Part shown: piece after piece, positions 11,457 to 22,616 of the stretch
How the letters are laid out: each line of letters opens with the position of its first letter
How positions within the stretch are numbered: the stretch's first letter is position 1
From: Saturnia japonica
Taxonomy: Eukaryota; Arthropoda; Insecta; Lepidoptera; Saturniidae
DNA: 64,000 nucleotides
Reading direction: 5' to 3'
NCBI GenBank assembly: GCA_033032175.1
Contig: CM065304.1
Location: 27,906,653 to 27,970,652, forward strand
Position numbers and translations under genes: made by a program
The notes under the pieces: model-generated
The model's database searches: none
The model's input: only the letters and a program-made list of their open reading frames with translations
Told to the model about the DNA's origin: nothing

Positions 11457-14208
11457 CTTTGATGATAAAATATATTTTGTCGTTAATTAGAAAATGTACA
11501 AATATATTCTTGATTTTTCGCAAAATGAAATCAATTAAAGTTATTAGTATTTTTATTTTTATGATAAATTATTTATTATTATTATATACAAAGTATTTTT
11601 ATTTTAATGAATAATTTTTTTATATCTAAAATTGCTCGTGACTGTGATGCTCTTTTCTTCGAAATGAAACGACGCGCACGCTATCTATTGTAAACTGGTT
11701 GTACTTATTGTAGATCATAAATGCTTACCTTTTATTAGGTATTCGTTTTATTATAATATATTTTTTTAATATGCTTAGGTACCTACTCTCTTGTATGCTT
11801 GATATTTCAAATCGAATGAGCTGTCCATGTCCTGAGTTCTAAAGTGTTATTCGATTCGAAAAATGGAAAAAATATCTCAACAAATCCGACAGAAACACAG
11901 TACACTGTTGAATCGACTGAAAATCCTGATCTAGTGATGTTAAAATCGATTGTTAAAATGTCTCGATTTCTCACAACGCTATTACTGCTTTGTCCTCATC
12001 ACTAACACTTTAGTGAAAAGTGTGATATATTTTAAATTTAAACTCGAACTCTCACATTAATCTCTGTCTTAGCGTATACAAGATGTCAGAGGAAGTAAAC
12101 AATGTGTGAGTTTTTTTATGTGTCGTGAACGGCCCGGGAGTGCATGTGACGCTAATGTTCTTCGCCTTTCGTCATTCAACAGAACCGACCAATAACCAAA
12201 ATGAAATATAAGCAAGGTGATTCTGATATCGAAAAATTCTACATCCACTTAACGTATGTTTTATACACGCTGTTTGCTATTTCTAAGAGTGAAAACAAAC
12301 AATAATAAATAACACTTACTGTACATACTTGTTACATGATTTTCAACTTTCCTCTTTTACTGAACTGTCTAAGAATTTTCTTTGTATTGCTTTATAATAC
12401 CCGACACCTACTTAAAAAACTATCCGTATTCTTTTATTGATTTATTACATAAGATTGATTTAAAAGCACAATTTCACAACCACAATTTAATATAAAATAG
12501 TAATCCATATTTTAGATTTGGTAAAACAAAAGTTTTTTTAGGTAATTTCCTTAATTTCACTAGACGAAACTAGGAGATAAATTTTACGACATTATTTCAA
12601 AGTATTGTTGGACCAAGAAATCATAACGCAGAAACGATATATTTGAAACAAAAAAAAAACAACAGTTCCCAACCAATTTTACCAATCATCAAAATATTTT
12701 TCTCGTACGATACTGGTATACGTTAATTAATTAACGCGCGCAAGTCAAAATTAAAACTAAAAAAAATCATTGTTAGAACTAAATAAACTACATGGAAGCA
12801 GAAACATATTTTCCAATACCTACGGTTACGTAGGCAATTTCACCAAATTCAGGTGTGTCAAATACATACACGTTTTAGAATTTAGTTGCCAATTGTTCGG
12901 TGTACTGTAGAAAAAACTAAAAAACAAAACTATTGATTATTGTTCCAATACCCGAATCACAGGCTCTCTTTGCCTAGTTCATGTACCGGAGTTCTCTAAT
13001 ATTCAAAGGTCATTGTTTATTTTGGCCCTGTACGATAAAAGTATCGGACATTCGTGATAATTATTAATATATTTTATTATATTAAATGCATATATCTCTT
13101 TGACACGGACTAGCTGCGTACAGAAATAAACAAAAATGGATTCGAAACGATTAGTAAACGTTTTACGCCGCCATTTTTGCCAAACGTCTTAAAAGCAAAA
13201 ATATGTTATTTGAAACAAAGGTAGGGGGGATGTGCACGTGCAACTACTTTTAGTTAATAATCAAACTTCTAGTAGGTACATATACATAATTAAATTATCA
13301 ATTAAACATTTTAATTAAATCTGAATGAATATGTTTGTAATTACTTTCAAAACGAGCGATAGATGTCACAATAAAAACCTAATTAGTTAGGTACACAGCA
13401 TACTTATTTAAATACTAAATCTACCTAAAATATGTCGGCAAAAGTCGAATGATTTTATTTTCTAAATCAGTTTGTTTTTGTTCTCACGCATTAAAATAAT
13501 GTTTTTGATAAGTAATTGAGCATGAATAGATAAAATGAGACATCAATGATGATGAATTGAATAATCGATTATCACTACCGTCACGATCTCGACTGACGGA
13601 CGAGGACGACACTCACTCACTCTTCGTGACTGTGTAGACTATAGTTCACTGTAGTGTGCTGTTTATTTTGTTTAATCCCATAACATTTACGATGCGATTA
13701 TAACCTCAAAAGCTGTAACTTTTTGTAATAATACAATTCTCCAGCTAGTCCGCTGTAAAATGGTGAATGTGTGGGAATCTACTAAATATTTTGAATATAA
13801 TACATACTTTTCCGTTGCTATTAGTTTCGGGGCGAACAATGTATGGAGAAAAAACAATGTCCTTTGGGTGTGACAAAAAGGTACACATACACAAAACTGT
13901 TCAGCATATACACTTCTGCCAGTTTAAATGCTTAAGTATTGTCTACTGATTGCAAATACTATGGTCACTAATAAATTATTATTATTATTAGTATAGATTA
14001 ATGATTAGAAATACAATTACTTTAAAAAAATGCAATATCCATAATTGAAATTATCCAAAACTATTGGATTTCTGAAATCATTTAATATCCATACCCATAA
14101 ACTAAACAAACTGAAATACTCTTAAGATAAACTATATGCAGATCCGTATTTTCATATCAGTAACATCCCTGATCTAATGCACCGAAATTATTATAATAAT
14201 GTTCTTAC
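11457..14208. other. long stretch without recognisable genes (receptor intron)
   Basis: AT-rich DNA with no supported exon, RNA or repeat. The 60-codon frame at 13767-13949 has no domain. A slightly GC-richer patch at 12120-12190 is unassigned. Confidence 0.5.
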
Positions 14209-14299
14209 CGTGAGATCTTCTTTATCAACGCATGCTGAGTAATTAGTCCATGCCTCCTGACTCTCAGGATCAACGTACCAAGTTCCCTGCTCCATGCAG
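14209..14299 (-). CDS. class B GPCR, ectodomain exon 3 (last two cysteines)
   Basis: Acceptor TTTTTGTTGCAG, one base completing a Ser codon, then CMEQGTWYVDPESQEAW, TNYSACVDKEDLT and a GTAAGA donor. C..(D/N/Q)GTW(Y/F)..HPES...W(T/S)NY(T/S)(T/A)C is the distal half of the hormone-receptor domain of calcitonin/DH31-type receptors. The two Cys are the fifth and sixth of the ectodomain; NYS is a potential N-glycosylation site. A LINE remnant starts only ~75 bases upstream of the acceptor in the transcribed sense, leaving a short branch-point region. Confidence 0.95.
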
Positions 14300-14374
14300 C
14301 TGCAACAAAAATACTCAATTGGTTTGAGTCTACTCAGTCACTAACCTCTAGTTAGTATTTTTGAAGTCAAAATC

Positions 14375-15475
14375 AAGCTATGAGAATTATTGGGAATTTT
14401 GTTAAAAGTACTCCTATCCACGTAATGGAAAGTGACCTGAGAATATATCCATTACACCTTAGGAGAAAATATTTTGCTGGAAATTTTTTACTTAAATCTA
14501 AATCATTTGTGAAAAACAACCTCGTTAAGCTAATAGATGAATTATCCACTTATTTTCAAACTCATTATTGGCGTAATAAAAAGAAACCATTAATGGTTTC
14601 TGCGTATATTAGTTTTAAAAATATATTCAATACACTCTAGCAATTAGGCTAAACGTAGACGGTATCACGAAACCAAAACGTCAATATAATTTCCTCCAAA
14701 TAAAAACTATTTGTGACCAATATATTAATCGCCAATATCAAAAGTTTACAAAAATATACACAGACGGATCTAAAGATGGGAATTATATAGGTGCCGCATT
14801 TTTTGAGTCAAATTTCGAAACTTTTATGAAATTAAAAATTAATGAAAATATTTCAGTTATGCATGCTGAGTTAGTAGCTATTTCGGAAGCTCTAGCGTTT
14901 GCTCAATCAACTGACTATATGGAAGTTTTTATTCTAACTGACTCGAAAAGTGCTCTTTAACATGTAGCTAGATGCACCTCGACTTTTCGAGGAACCCCGA
15001 TAACCTAAACTAATTTAAAACAATTACTTGATTTGAAGATGAACAATAAAGTAATTTTTATGCAGTGGAACATAAACATAGTCGGGAATGAAAGAGCTGA
15101 CCTCATAGCTAGGCAAGGATCTTCCGACCTTATTCCAGTTAAAAATATTACCAACGCATTTTGATTTATGTTACATGTTAAAAAATGACTGCTATTTTCA
15201 CAGGAAAACGACGAACGCCCTAGTTCCAAAGGAATATGGTACAAAACGATACAACCGCATCTTCTAAAGTCACCTTTGATAGAAAATATCAATTAATCGG
15301 CAAGGAGCCGTAACAGGAATGAGATTACGCTCGGGACACATCCCATCGAGATAGTTCGTATTTATGATGCACGTAAAGCACCATCTCCAAATGTATCCGA
15401 CATGCAAATTCATAGACGATATACACTACATTCTGGTGGAGTGTGTTCGGAGTGAATCTACTAGGTCTAAACTTA
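14375..15475 (+). pseudogene. I/R1-type LINE ORF2 remnant with RNase H domain
   Basis: First segment (to a stop at 14638) gives MRIIGNFVKSTPIHVMESDL, the thumb/linker region of LINE ORF2. Then an RNase H domain follows: KIYTDGSKDGNYIGAAFF, MHAELVAISEALAF, ILTDSKSAL and VGNERADLIARQGSS, which retain the catalytic D, E, D and D. A stop follows SKSAL. An RNase H after the RT marks I-clade and some R1/LOA-like LINEs. The 3' portion to ~15475 keeps a Cys/His-like tail (YPTCKFIDDIHYILVEC). No RT palm is present, so the copy is 5'-truncated. Confidence 0.82.
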
Positions 15476-15489
15476 ATGCTTCTGGTTCG

Positions 15490-16130
15490 TTCCACATCTA
15501 TACATATAAAATGCTTTGTCCTGAATGACTGACAGATCAACACACAGTCTAAACCGATGATCGTAGAAACCTGAAACTTGGAAGGTGTGTTCTTTGTATA
15601 ACGTAGGCATCCAATAAGAAAGGATTTTCCAAAATTCCACCCCTAAGGGGGTGAAAAAGGGAGGCAAAGTTTCTATGGGACGACGTGATTCCTTGTTCCG
15701 AACTACTTCAAATTTTGCATAAATCTTTTTTAACAGAATTGATGTAAGACGTGTTTCGTAATTTGTTGAAATTCATCCCCTAACAGGGTTAAAAAGATGT
15801 AGTTATTTTGACAGTGATTTGCTACGAAGTTGATACCAATACTCCTTAATGATTTTGATTTAAATTACATTTTATTTTGACACATGTTTGAAAACTCAAT
15901 CCGATTTTATTCAAAAAAGGTTGAACTCACTTAAAAACATAAGCAAATACTCTTTAAAATAGGAATGTCTCGAAAGTCATCTTACTATATTAGCACCTCA
16001 TTTGAAGGGTTCTAAGCTTAAAGAGGTTATGCTTTTTTAGGACACGGCCTCATAGGGACGTAGAGTTCAAAACTTGAAATGGTAAGGATTAGAACATTTG
16101 GTTATAAATTATACGAATCATTCCATATTT
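15490..16130 (+). repeat. Helitron-like repeat, TGTCCTGAATGACTGACAG type
   Basis: TATATAAAATGCTTTGTCCT followed by GAATGACTGACAGATCAACA and CACAGTC is the left end of a repeat also seen at 20025 (CTGAAAGACTGACGGATCAA). It contains CCACCCCTAAGGGGGTGAA, a motif frequent in such lepidopteran repeats. The right end is not clear. Confidence 0.55.
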
Positions 16131-16154
16131 TAAAAAAACATTTAAAATCTATAT

Positions 16155-16907
16155 AAGTATAGATAACTTTTATAAATAAAAGTAAAAGATAAAAGTTTTT
16201 TGTCTGTTTCTTTCTTTAAACATGCTAATCTCTTTGAAACTACAAGTAGGATTCGAAAAAAACTTTTTTTATATGATAGATAGACTCACGAGAAATAGTA
16301 TAGATTATACTGTTATAACATTGTGTTATATAACATTAGGCTACAGTTTCTATCTAGCCTTAAATATTGATTTTTGTTACGTAAATTGGAAGTCGAAGTC
16401 CTCGCGAATTGCTTTAGCTTCATGCGCTGGCTTAATGGCCAATGATACGTTAATACAATGTTCTACAAAAATATTGGCCATTAGTATATATAAAAAAATT
16501 CAGCGATAGCATATATCTATCTCTTATACGTGAGCCACAATAAGGTACTTTGTAATTATTATTTTTTGTTGAAGTATAAAAATTAATTACGTGTATTATT
16601 TTTAAGCATGGCATATAAATCCTTATGAACAAAAGTTACTTCATCATAAAGACAATTTATAATGAAGATAAACTTTGTCTTTTACAGCATGTTATTTGGA
16701 CGCATAGTTTTTGAGAGATAATACAATATTAAAATAATTCAACACTCGGCTCGGGTCTATGTCTATAGTAGTTAGCGGCGCGAACGAGCCACGCGATGCC
16801 ACGATGTAACCAGATTAAAAATATTGCCTATACTGGAGTTATTATAAATCATTAATCAGTGATTTCTTCTGAATTATATGCGGGTGAAACCGTGGGGTAC
16901 AGCTAGT
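16155..16907 (+). repeat. Helitron-like repeat family G, near-complete copy
   Basis: Right end GCGGGTGAAACCGTGGGGTA then CAGCTAGTA. The same family occurs as a full reverse copy at 62443-63140, a reverse copy at 45904-46560 and a right-half copy at 38140-38443. Shared interior blocks include ATCCTTATGAACAAAAGTTA, GAAGATAAACTTTG and GTTATTTGGACGCATAG. Short frames at 16222-16509 and 16450-16632 belong to the repeat. CTAG ends and lack of inverted repeats suggest a non-autonomous Helitron relative. Confidence 0.75.
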
Positions 16908-16984
16908 AGGTATATAAAATTCCATTTTGGCCGACCCTTCGTCTTCTTTTGCAAGGGAGCTATTTAAAATTAAGTGATTGTTAA

Positions 16985-17450
16985 TAATAGTTTTTATGTT
17001 GTTTGGAAATTTTCTTGTGAAGTTTAAATTACACAGGCAACATAGTCGGCAAAATAAAGAGAGAGAAATAAAACTGATGATAACAAAACAGAGGGATACA
17101 GTTTGACGTAGCAGCTACATATGTACTAAAGAATTCGTTATGTAGAGTGAGGACTATGACGCACTGTCTATGGGAGAGGGAGATGCGCCGCCATTTTGCG
17201 GTCGTATCATCCCTTCACATAATTTGCACTTGTATAAATTATGACTCGGAAAACTGTGACGCTCGTTTTAGTTTCAATCGACAACTCCTGTAAAGGTTTA
17301 TCAATTGAGTATACAAAAGACTACTGAAGATTGATTATTGCGAATATATGCGTTGTTAAAGTTAAAAAATAAGGAAACCTAATAAAATATTGTTTATATA
17401 AATCGAATATAATTGGAAAGGGCTTCTTAGCAGCAATCCAGTGATATCCA
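16985..17450 (+). other. possible 5' LTR or leader of the Ty3/gypsy element
   Basis: This stretch precedes the gypsy coding remnant and has promoter-like GC-richer sequence (GAGATGCGCCGCCATTTTGC), a TATAAATTATGACTCGG block, a TTTCAATCGAC initiator-like block and AATAAAATATTG. I could not find a matching copy downstream of the element, so an LTR cannot be proven. A solo LTR or unrelated leader remains possible. Confidence 0.3.
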
Positions 17451-17559
17451 TATAAAACATTTTTATCATTCAGTAGGTATTCGATTGACGTGATAATTTA
17501 TACTCTATATATTTTAATCAATCTTTATATGCATGCTCGTCGGCTTAGAGTACCTTTGA

Positions 17560-19722
17560 CCTGACCTTTCTTCGGAACATCTCCGATTTGAACACCGTTT
17601 TACAAGGCTTCGATTTCTTATTTAATTATTTAGATGACGTCATTATTACAAGTTAAAATGAGACTTTACATACAGAACATTTAAGGTCGATATTCGAGCG
17701 ATTCAATATGTATAGTATTACTATCAACTTAAGTAAGTGTTGTTTTGGACAGTCGCGCATAGAATTCTTAGGCCACGAGGTAAGTGTAGAGTGTATTAGA
17801 CCGCTTAATGAAAAAGTAGAGGCAATAATAAAATTCCCTAAGCCAGAGACAGTTGCTAATTTAAGACGATTTTTGGGAATGTTAAATTTTTATAGGCCTC
17901 ATCTACCCTATTTAGCTTCCTATAGGGGCTAACTAAATAGGTTTTTGGTAAACGCTAAGAAAAATGATAAAAGCATAATCAGTTGGACAGAAATTTCAGA
18001 AAATACATTTTTACAATGTAAGGTAAGCCTTCAGTAAGCCGTAACCTTGACACATCCTTTACCAAATGTAGCACTCTCATTGATGACCTATGCATCGAAT
18101 ACTTGTACAGGCGTGGTATTACTACAACAAATAAATGGTTCTTGGAAGCCTCTAGAATACTTTTCTAAGAAATTAACACCAACTGAACAAAAGTATTCTA
18201 CATATGACCGCGAGTTGCTTGCTATATACAAGTCCATTAAATATTTTCGAAAATTAATTAAAGGCCGACCGCTGACAGTGTATACAGAACATAAACCACT
18301 ATGTCACGTTTTTTCAAAATTTGGTAAGGACGATAAAGAGACGCCTAGAAGGACACAACAACTTATTTTTATTAGGGAATTTACAGTCGAAATACAACAT
18401 ATTACCGGTAAAGATAATTTTTTGCCCGAGCGTACTAGAATCCAATGCATTTGCTGATGCGCAAGTAAAAGATGAGTACTTATCGCATGAGGTACAAAGT
18501 TCAAGTAGTAACAATAACATTAATTTAAAGCGAATTAATTTACCTATTTTTTGCAAAACGATTTATTGCGAAACTTTCAACGATATTATTAGGCCTTTCT
18601 TAACAGAAAAGTATAAAAAAATTGCCTTTGATAGTGTACAGAATTTAAGCCATCCAGGTATACGAGCCACGAGAAAAATGATTTCAAAACAGTATATTTG
18701 GCCTGGCATGAACATAGATGTAGGGCGATGGGCCAAAGGTTGTATACAGTGTCAAAAAGTGAAGGTCAAGGTCGAAAGTTTTGAGCATATCAACGTGGAT
18801 ATTGTTGGTCCATTACCAACGTCTACATAAGGATTAAGGTATGTACTTAATTACTATAGTAGATAGATGTACTCGTGAGCCAGAAGCTTTCCCAGTTCAA
18901 GACATTACCGCTGACGTAGTTGCAAAATATACGTATATACGAAGGGTATGGTTGTCCTGTTCGAATTACTAGCGATCAAGGACGACAGTTTGAGTCGAAT
19001 TTATTTTCAAAATTAATGAGATTTTTAGGAATTCACAAAATTCGTACCACCCCTTGTCACCCCTCAGAGTAACGGGATGGTGGAAAGATATGTCGCCGAA
19101 AGCAGTGCTTATGGCCCGTTTACACGATAGTATTACTACTTGGTCCGGTGAATTGCCTACAGTTTCACTAGGTCTTCGCGCTGCGATACGAACTGATAGA
19201 GGAGTTAGTGTAGGAGAATTAGCCTTCGGAAAAACTTTACATTTACCTGGGCAATTCTATGACAATTCGGATAATAGAGATCCGAACGATCCGTACAGTA
19301 TAGTCGAAAAGATTCGTGAGATTATCAATAGTTATCGTCCAACGAGAGACAAACTGGGTTCGCGAAAAATATTTGTTCATTCTGAATTACAAAGTTGTGA
19401 GTTCGTATTTGTTAGGGACGACTCAGTTCATAAATCATTAAAACCTCGTTACAACACACCGTTTAAGGTGTTGGAAAGAGGTCATAAAATTTTCAAAATT
19501 CAATTACCCGGTCGTGAAGCTCGCATTTCAATAGATAGATTCAAGCCAGCTTTCGTCATAAAAGATTTTGAAATGCCACATTATAAAGTGTACCTAACAA
19601 CAATATTAGGTACAGAGAAATTACAGGAATCGTCGCAACAACTGTCACACATGCATCATCATATAACGAGGAGCGGCAGAGTAATCTGTGAGATTTATGC
19701 TATAGGTATTGGTCTAGCATAA
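17560..19722 (+). pseudogene. Ty3/gypsy (CsRn1-like) pol remnant: RT, RNase H, integrase
   Basis: Reads in order: end of RT with the catalytic box NYLDDVIIT; IEFLGHEVSVECIRP and LRRFLGMLNFYRPHLPYL (RT connection); RNase H with YASNTCTGVVLLQQ and YSTYDRELLAIYKSIKYF; integrase zinc region LSHPGIRATRKMISKQYIWP and CIQCQKVKV; core motifs VDIVGPLP, TSDQGRQFES and QSNGMVERYV; and a C-terminal chromoviral-like/GPF region VFVRDDSVHKSLKPRY. The GKTLHLPGQF and KIFVHSELQSCEFVFVRDD blocks are typical of the CsRn1 clade. Frameshifts occur near 18430 and after 18829, with several stops. gag, protease and most of RT are missing. The 222-codon last segment (19054-19722) is intact. Confidence 0.88.
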
Positions 19723-20024
19723 GTGAATATACTCGTATTCTCTAAGATAGGTAGATACTATATTACTAATTATTCCCTGAAATATATTATATATAGTGTT
19801 AGATGTTTTTTTTAATAATACATAGTTATACAACTTATATAGTAGATAATATACTTTTTTTCGATAACTTATGTAGATAGTTGGATGCAAAATAGATTTA
19901 AATTTATAATGAGTTGATATTATTATGATATAAAGTTGAATTGTAAGTTAATGCATAACGATTTAATGTTATAATTACAATTCTGGAATGTTACAGCATT
20001 AAATAGGATAGTATGAACTACGAT
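19723..20024. other. no gene recognised
   Basis: AT-rich DNA just after the gypsy pol remnant, where a 3' LTR would be expected. I see no match to 16985-17450 and no other feature. Confidence 0.4.
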
Positions 20025-20750
20025 GTAATCTATATATGTAGTCTTTCTCCTGAAAGACTGACGGATCAACGCACAGTCTAAAGCGCTTATTTTTAAATAT
20101 TGAAATTATTACCAAAATCTATTCTATCTAAACTTCTACGATAAATGTCGTTGTTTGGTATTTTTGGCTACCAAGATTTATATCCAAGATTTATATTAAA
20201 TTAAACTAACCAGACTTACTATAAACTCTATAGTATAAATCGTAGGTACACTGGAAAATGGTTTATAAAAATAAAGTTATTAAAGAAAATTAGCGTTTCG
20301 TAAAGGATTGCAAAACTCAACCTTTTTTTATGCCTTTATGCATATATATTACCCGAAAGGTTAGGCAGAAATGTAATAATGTGTACCCAAAGTTCGCCGG
20401 GTATATTTTTGGTCCCATTTAAGTAATAGGGGGTGAGCTTATTGCAATTTCCGAGCTGCTACTGAGAATTTCATAGAAAAACCCAATAACACTTTGCTCG
20501 ACCTGAGAATCGAACCCACGACCTCGAGCATAGCCGTCAAGTCTTTATGTATTTTGATAACATCGCTATGATTGTCAAACTGTGATATGGATTAACCTTT
20601 AAAATTATTTTAGTTGGGTATTATCAAAGCTTAAACGAGGCCAATACCGTATGGTGAGATTGACGCGAGGTGAGGTTTTTATTAATAGTTGCTGTTTTTC
20701 ATACACGAAATATACTACGTGGACGAAGTCGCGGGGTCGCACCTAGTATT
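20025..20750 (+). repeat. Helitron-like repeat interrupted by a SINE
   Basis: Left end CTATATATGTAGTCTTTCTC then CTGAAAGACTGACGGATCAA, right end TACGTGGACGAAGTCGCGGG then GTCGCACCTAGT. The left end matches 15490-15560. A SINE on the minus strand lies inside (20345-20545), so the insertion is nested. CTAGT right end suggests a Helitron relative. Confidence 0.6.
20345..20545 (-). repeat. tRNA-derived SINE nested in a Helitron-like repeat
   Basis: Same family as 8480-8735: GGTTAGGCAGAAATGTAAT, GGTCCCATTTAAGTAATAGG, CCCAATAACACTTTGCTCGA and AGAATCGAACCCACGACCTC (B box on the minus strand). Confidence 0.7.
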
Positions 20751-20979
20751 GAATAAAGTTTTATTATAATTTTAATGTACCTATAGGAATCTTATTTCAA
20801 TATTTGCATAATATATTTGCGTCTATATTACGAAACTGTAATGTGGATATAATTGTGTAAGCATTTAGTTATTGAGTAATAAATATTAAATACGTATTTT
20901 GTCCACTCTGCCTTGCATATTCGAAATTGTACAGTAAGTAAGCGTAGTAAGAGGTTATTTTAGTTACTTTCATAATAAA

Positions 20980-21273
20980 ATGGGAGGATACCAATCTAAG
21001 GATAACACCGCAGTAGCTCAGGCTCAAGTGAAAACTGGAGATTTGAGCTAGAAAATTAATTTAATGGGCATCGTACTCATGGTTATGGCAGTACTCGTAA
21101 TTGGCTTGGTGTTATATAGCATACGATTACTATGGCACCGCCGCGTAGAAGTTGGCTTCGCCAGGAAATATTCTCGGCCAATACGAACGCACCTGTGGTG
21201 CGGGTCCAGACTGTACAGCAATAGCCCGCCGTCGCTGCCGGTCTCAACCGCTGCGCACTCGGTATACATCTAG
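20980..21273 (+). pseudogene. small ORF with acylation-type start and one TM helix, one in-frame stop
   Basis: ATG at 20980 reads MGGYQSKDNTAVAQAQVKTG, stops at TAG (21049-21051), and continues in the same frame with MGIVLMVMAVLVIGLVLYSI (a clear transmembrane helix), RLLWHRRVEVGFARKYSRPI and a low-complexity tail to 21273. MGGxxS is an N-myristoylation-type start. I recall short proteins with this plan (MGNxxS start, IAQN-like stretch, TM helix, basic RLW/RLYK tail) as small ORFs associated with insect retroelements, but cannot verify this. The single TAG makes it a recent pseudogene or a readthrough candidate. Confidence 0.5.
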
Positions 21274-21308
21274 CGAAGCTTAGGTATCGGATATCACGGT
21301 TCGCGTTA

Positions 21309-22615
21309 TACAAGGTGTCCAGAAAGAGTATCGGGTATTTGTTTTCGCGCCATATTCGAAACGGGGCGTCTAAAGGGTGCGGGGAGGGTTTCGTGGCGTC
21401 CGTCATTTTGTGGAGTTTTAGTCACGATGGAACAGTACTCGTGGACGCATCGCGCATTTTGCGTACGAGCGTATTATCGTAATGGTGATTCAATAGTGAC
21501 TGCTCAACGTCTCTATCGTGCGGAATATCGTACACGCCACGCGACAAGTGACGATAGCATTAGGAAATGGATCAGGATGTTCGAGAATACAGGTGCGAAA
21601 GTTAAAATTCAAAACTGTGGTCGTCCTCGTTCAGTTCGCGATGAAGAAACAATTGAAGAAGTTGAGGCGTCGGTTCGTCAAAATCCGTCTTTATCCATCC
21701 GAAAGCGAAGCCAAGCGTTGAACATCAAAAAATCGTTTTTAGATTCGATTTTAAAGAAAGACTTACATCTAAAAGCCTATAAAATTCAATTGGTTCAAGA
21801 ATTGAAGGATACGGACTATGCTAATCGACTGAATTTTGCGAACGAAATGCTGCAGCGATTTAACAACTTTAACAACATACTGTTCAGTGACGAAGCAAAT
21901 TTTCACCTGAATGGTCATGTTAATAAGCAGAATTGTCGGTACTGGGCAGTGAAGAATCCGAGACGAAAGCATGAACGACCCCTGCATAGCCCAAAGGTCA
22001 TTCTTTGGGCCGCTATGTCTGCTAAAGGCATAATTGGTCCTTATTTTCATGAAGATCAACGAAGCCGAGCAATTAATGTGAATAGTGACCGTTATTGCGA
22101 TATGTTGCGAAATTTTTTGGTCCCAGAGTTGCAGGAGTTTGCAGGTTTCAACTCAAGAACGTGGTTACAGCAAGATGGGGCCACTTGCCATACCTCAAAT
22201 GACTCAATGGAAGTTGTTAACGAATTATTCCCTAATAAAGTCATTTCGCGAAGGGGTAACATGAACTGGCCTCCCAGAAGCCCCGACCTTAGCCCGCTTG
22301 ACTATTTTGCATGGGGATACCTTAAAAGTAAGGTTTATCAAAACAATCCGACGAATCTAACCCAGTTAAAGCAAAACATCAGGTCAGAAATGGCAGCAAT
22401 ATCGATAGCTATGTGTCAACGTGTTATCGTCAATCTTCGTTTCCGTTTAGAAGAGTGCCAGCAACGTAACGGTCATCATTTGGATAACATCATCTTTTCC
22501 AAATAATTCTCCAATTCATATGCTAATAATAAACAATAAACTTTTTTATTGCATACAAATAATTTTTGTTTCATTGAACTTACAAATACCCGATACCCTT
22601 TCTGGACATCTTGTA
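21309..22615 (+). mobile_element. intact Tc1/mariner element, DD41D type
   Basis: 31-base terminal inverted repeats at 21311-21341 (CAAGGTGTCCAGAAAGAGTA then TCGGGTATTTG) and 22583-22613, differing at two positions, flanked by TA on both sides (21309-21310, 22614-22615). A single uninterrupted transposase frame lies between. Structure, length (~1.3 kb) and TA duplication are those of a complete Tc1/mariner transposon. It lies just downstream of the gypsy remnant and the small ORF. Confidence 0.93.
21427..22506 (+). CDS. Tc1/mariner transposase, DD41D, intact
   Basis: Cut-and-paste transposase of 359 residues with no stop or shift. N-terminal helix-turn-helix region: RAYYRNGDSIVTAQRLYRAE and SIRKWIRMFENTG, followed by the GRPRSVRDEET hinge. 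Catalytic acidic residues lie in ILFSDEANFHLNG (first D), WLQQDGATCHTSN (second D) and PPRSPDLSPLDYFAWGYLKS (third D). I count 41 residues between second and third aspartates, the DD41D signature reported for rosa-type elements rather than DD34D mariner. The start at 21427 gives MEQYSW, just after an AT-poor leader. An AATAAA signal follows at ~22533. All three catalytic residues are present, so the protein could be active. Confidence 0.93.
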   Translation: MEQYSWTHRAFCVRAYYRNGDSIVTAQRLYRAEYRTRHATSDDSIRKWIRMFENTGAKVKIQNCGRPRSVRDEETIEEVEASVRQNPSLSIRKRSQALNIKKSFLDSILKKDLHLKAYKIQLVQELKDTDYANRLNFANEMLQRFNNFNNILFSDEANFHLNGHVNKQNCRYWAVKNPRRKHERPLHSPKVILWAAMSAKGIIGPYFHEDQRSRAINVNSDRYCDMLRNFLVPELQEFAGFNSRTWLQQDGATCHTSNDSMEVVNELFPNKVISRRGNMNWPPRSPDLSPLDYFAWGYLKSKVYQNNPTNLTQLKQNIRSEMAAISIAMCQRVIVNLRFRLEECQQRNGHHLDNIIFSK

Positions 22616-22616
22616 C

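Noticed and set aside
12120..12220. Possible small exon (plus, after TCATTCAACAG)
   Set aside because: Only ~11 codons, with no conserved motif; splice-like sites of this quality occur by chance.
16222..16632. Two membrane-like small ORFs
   Set aside because: They lie inside Helitron-like family G, and the same sequence recurs elsewhere with different frames.
16985..17450. Definite 5' LTR of the gypsy element
   Set aside because: No second copy was found downstream, so it is kept only as a low-confidence possibility.
18304..18556. Minus-strand ORFs of 66-80 codons
   Set aside because: Antisense to the RNase H/integrase part of the gypsy element.
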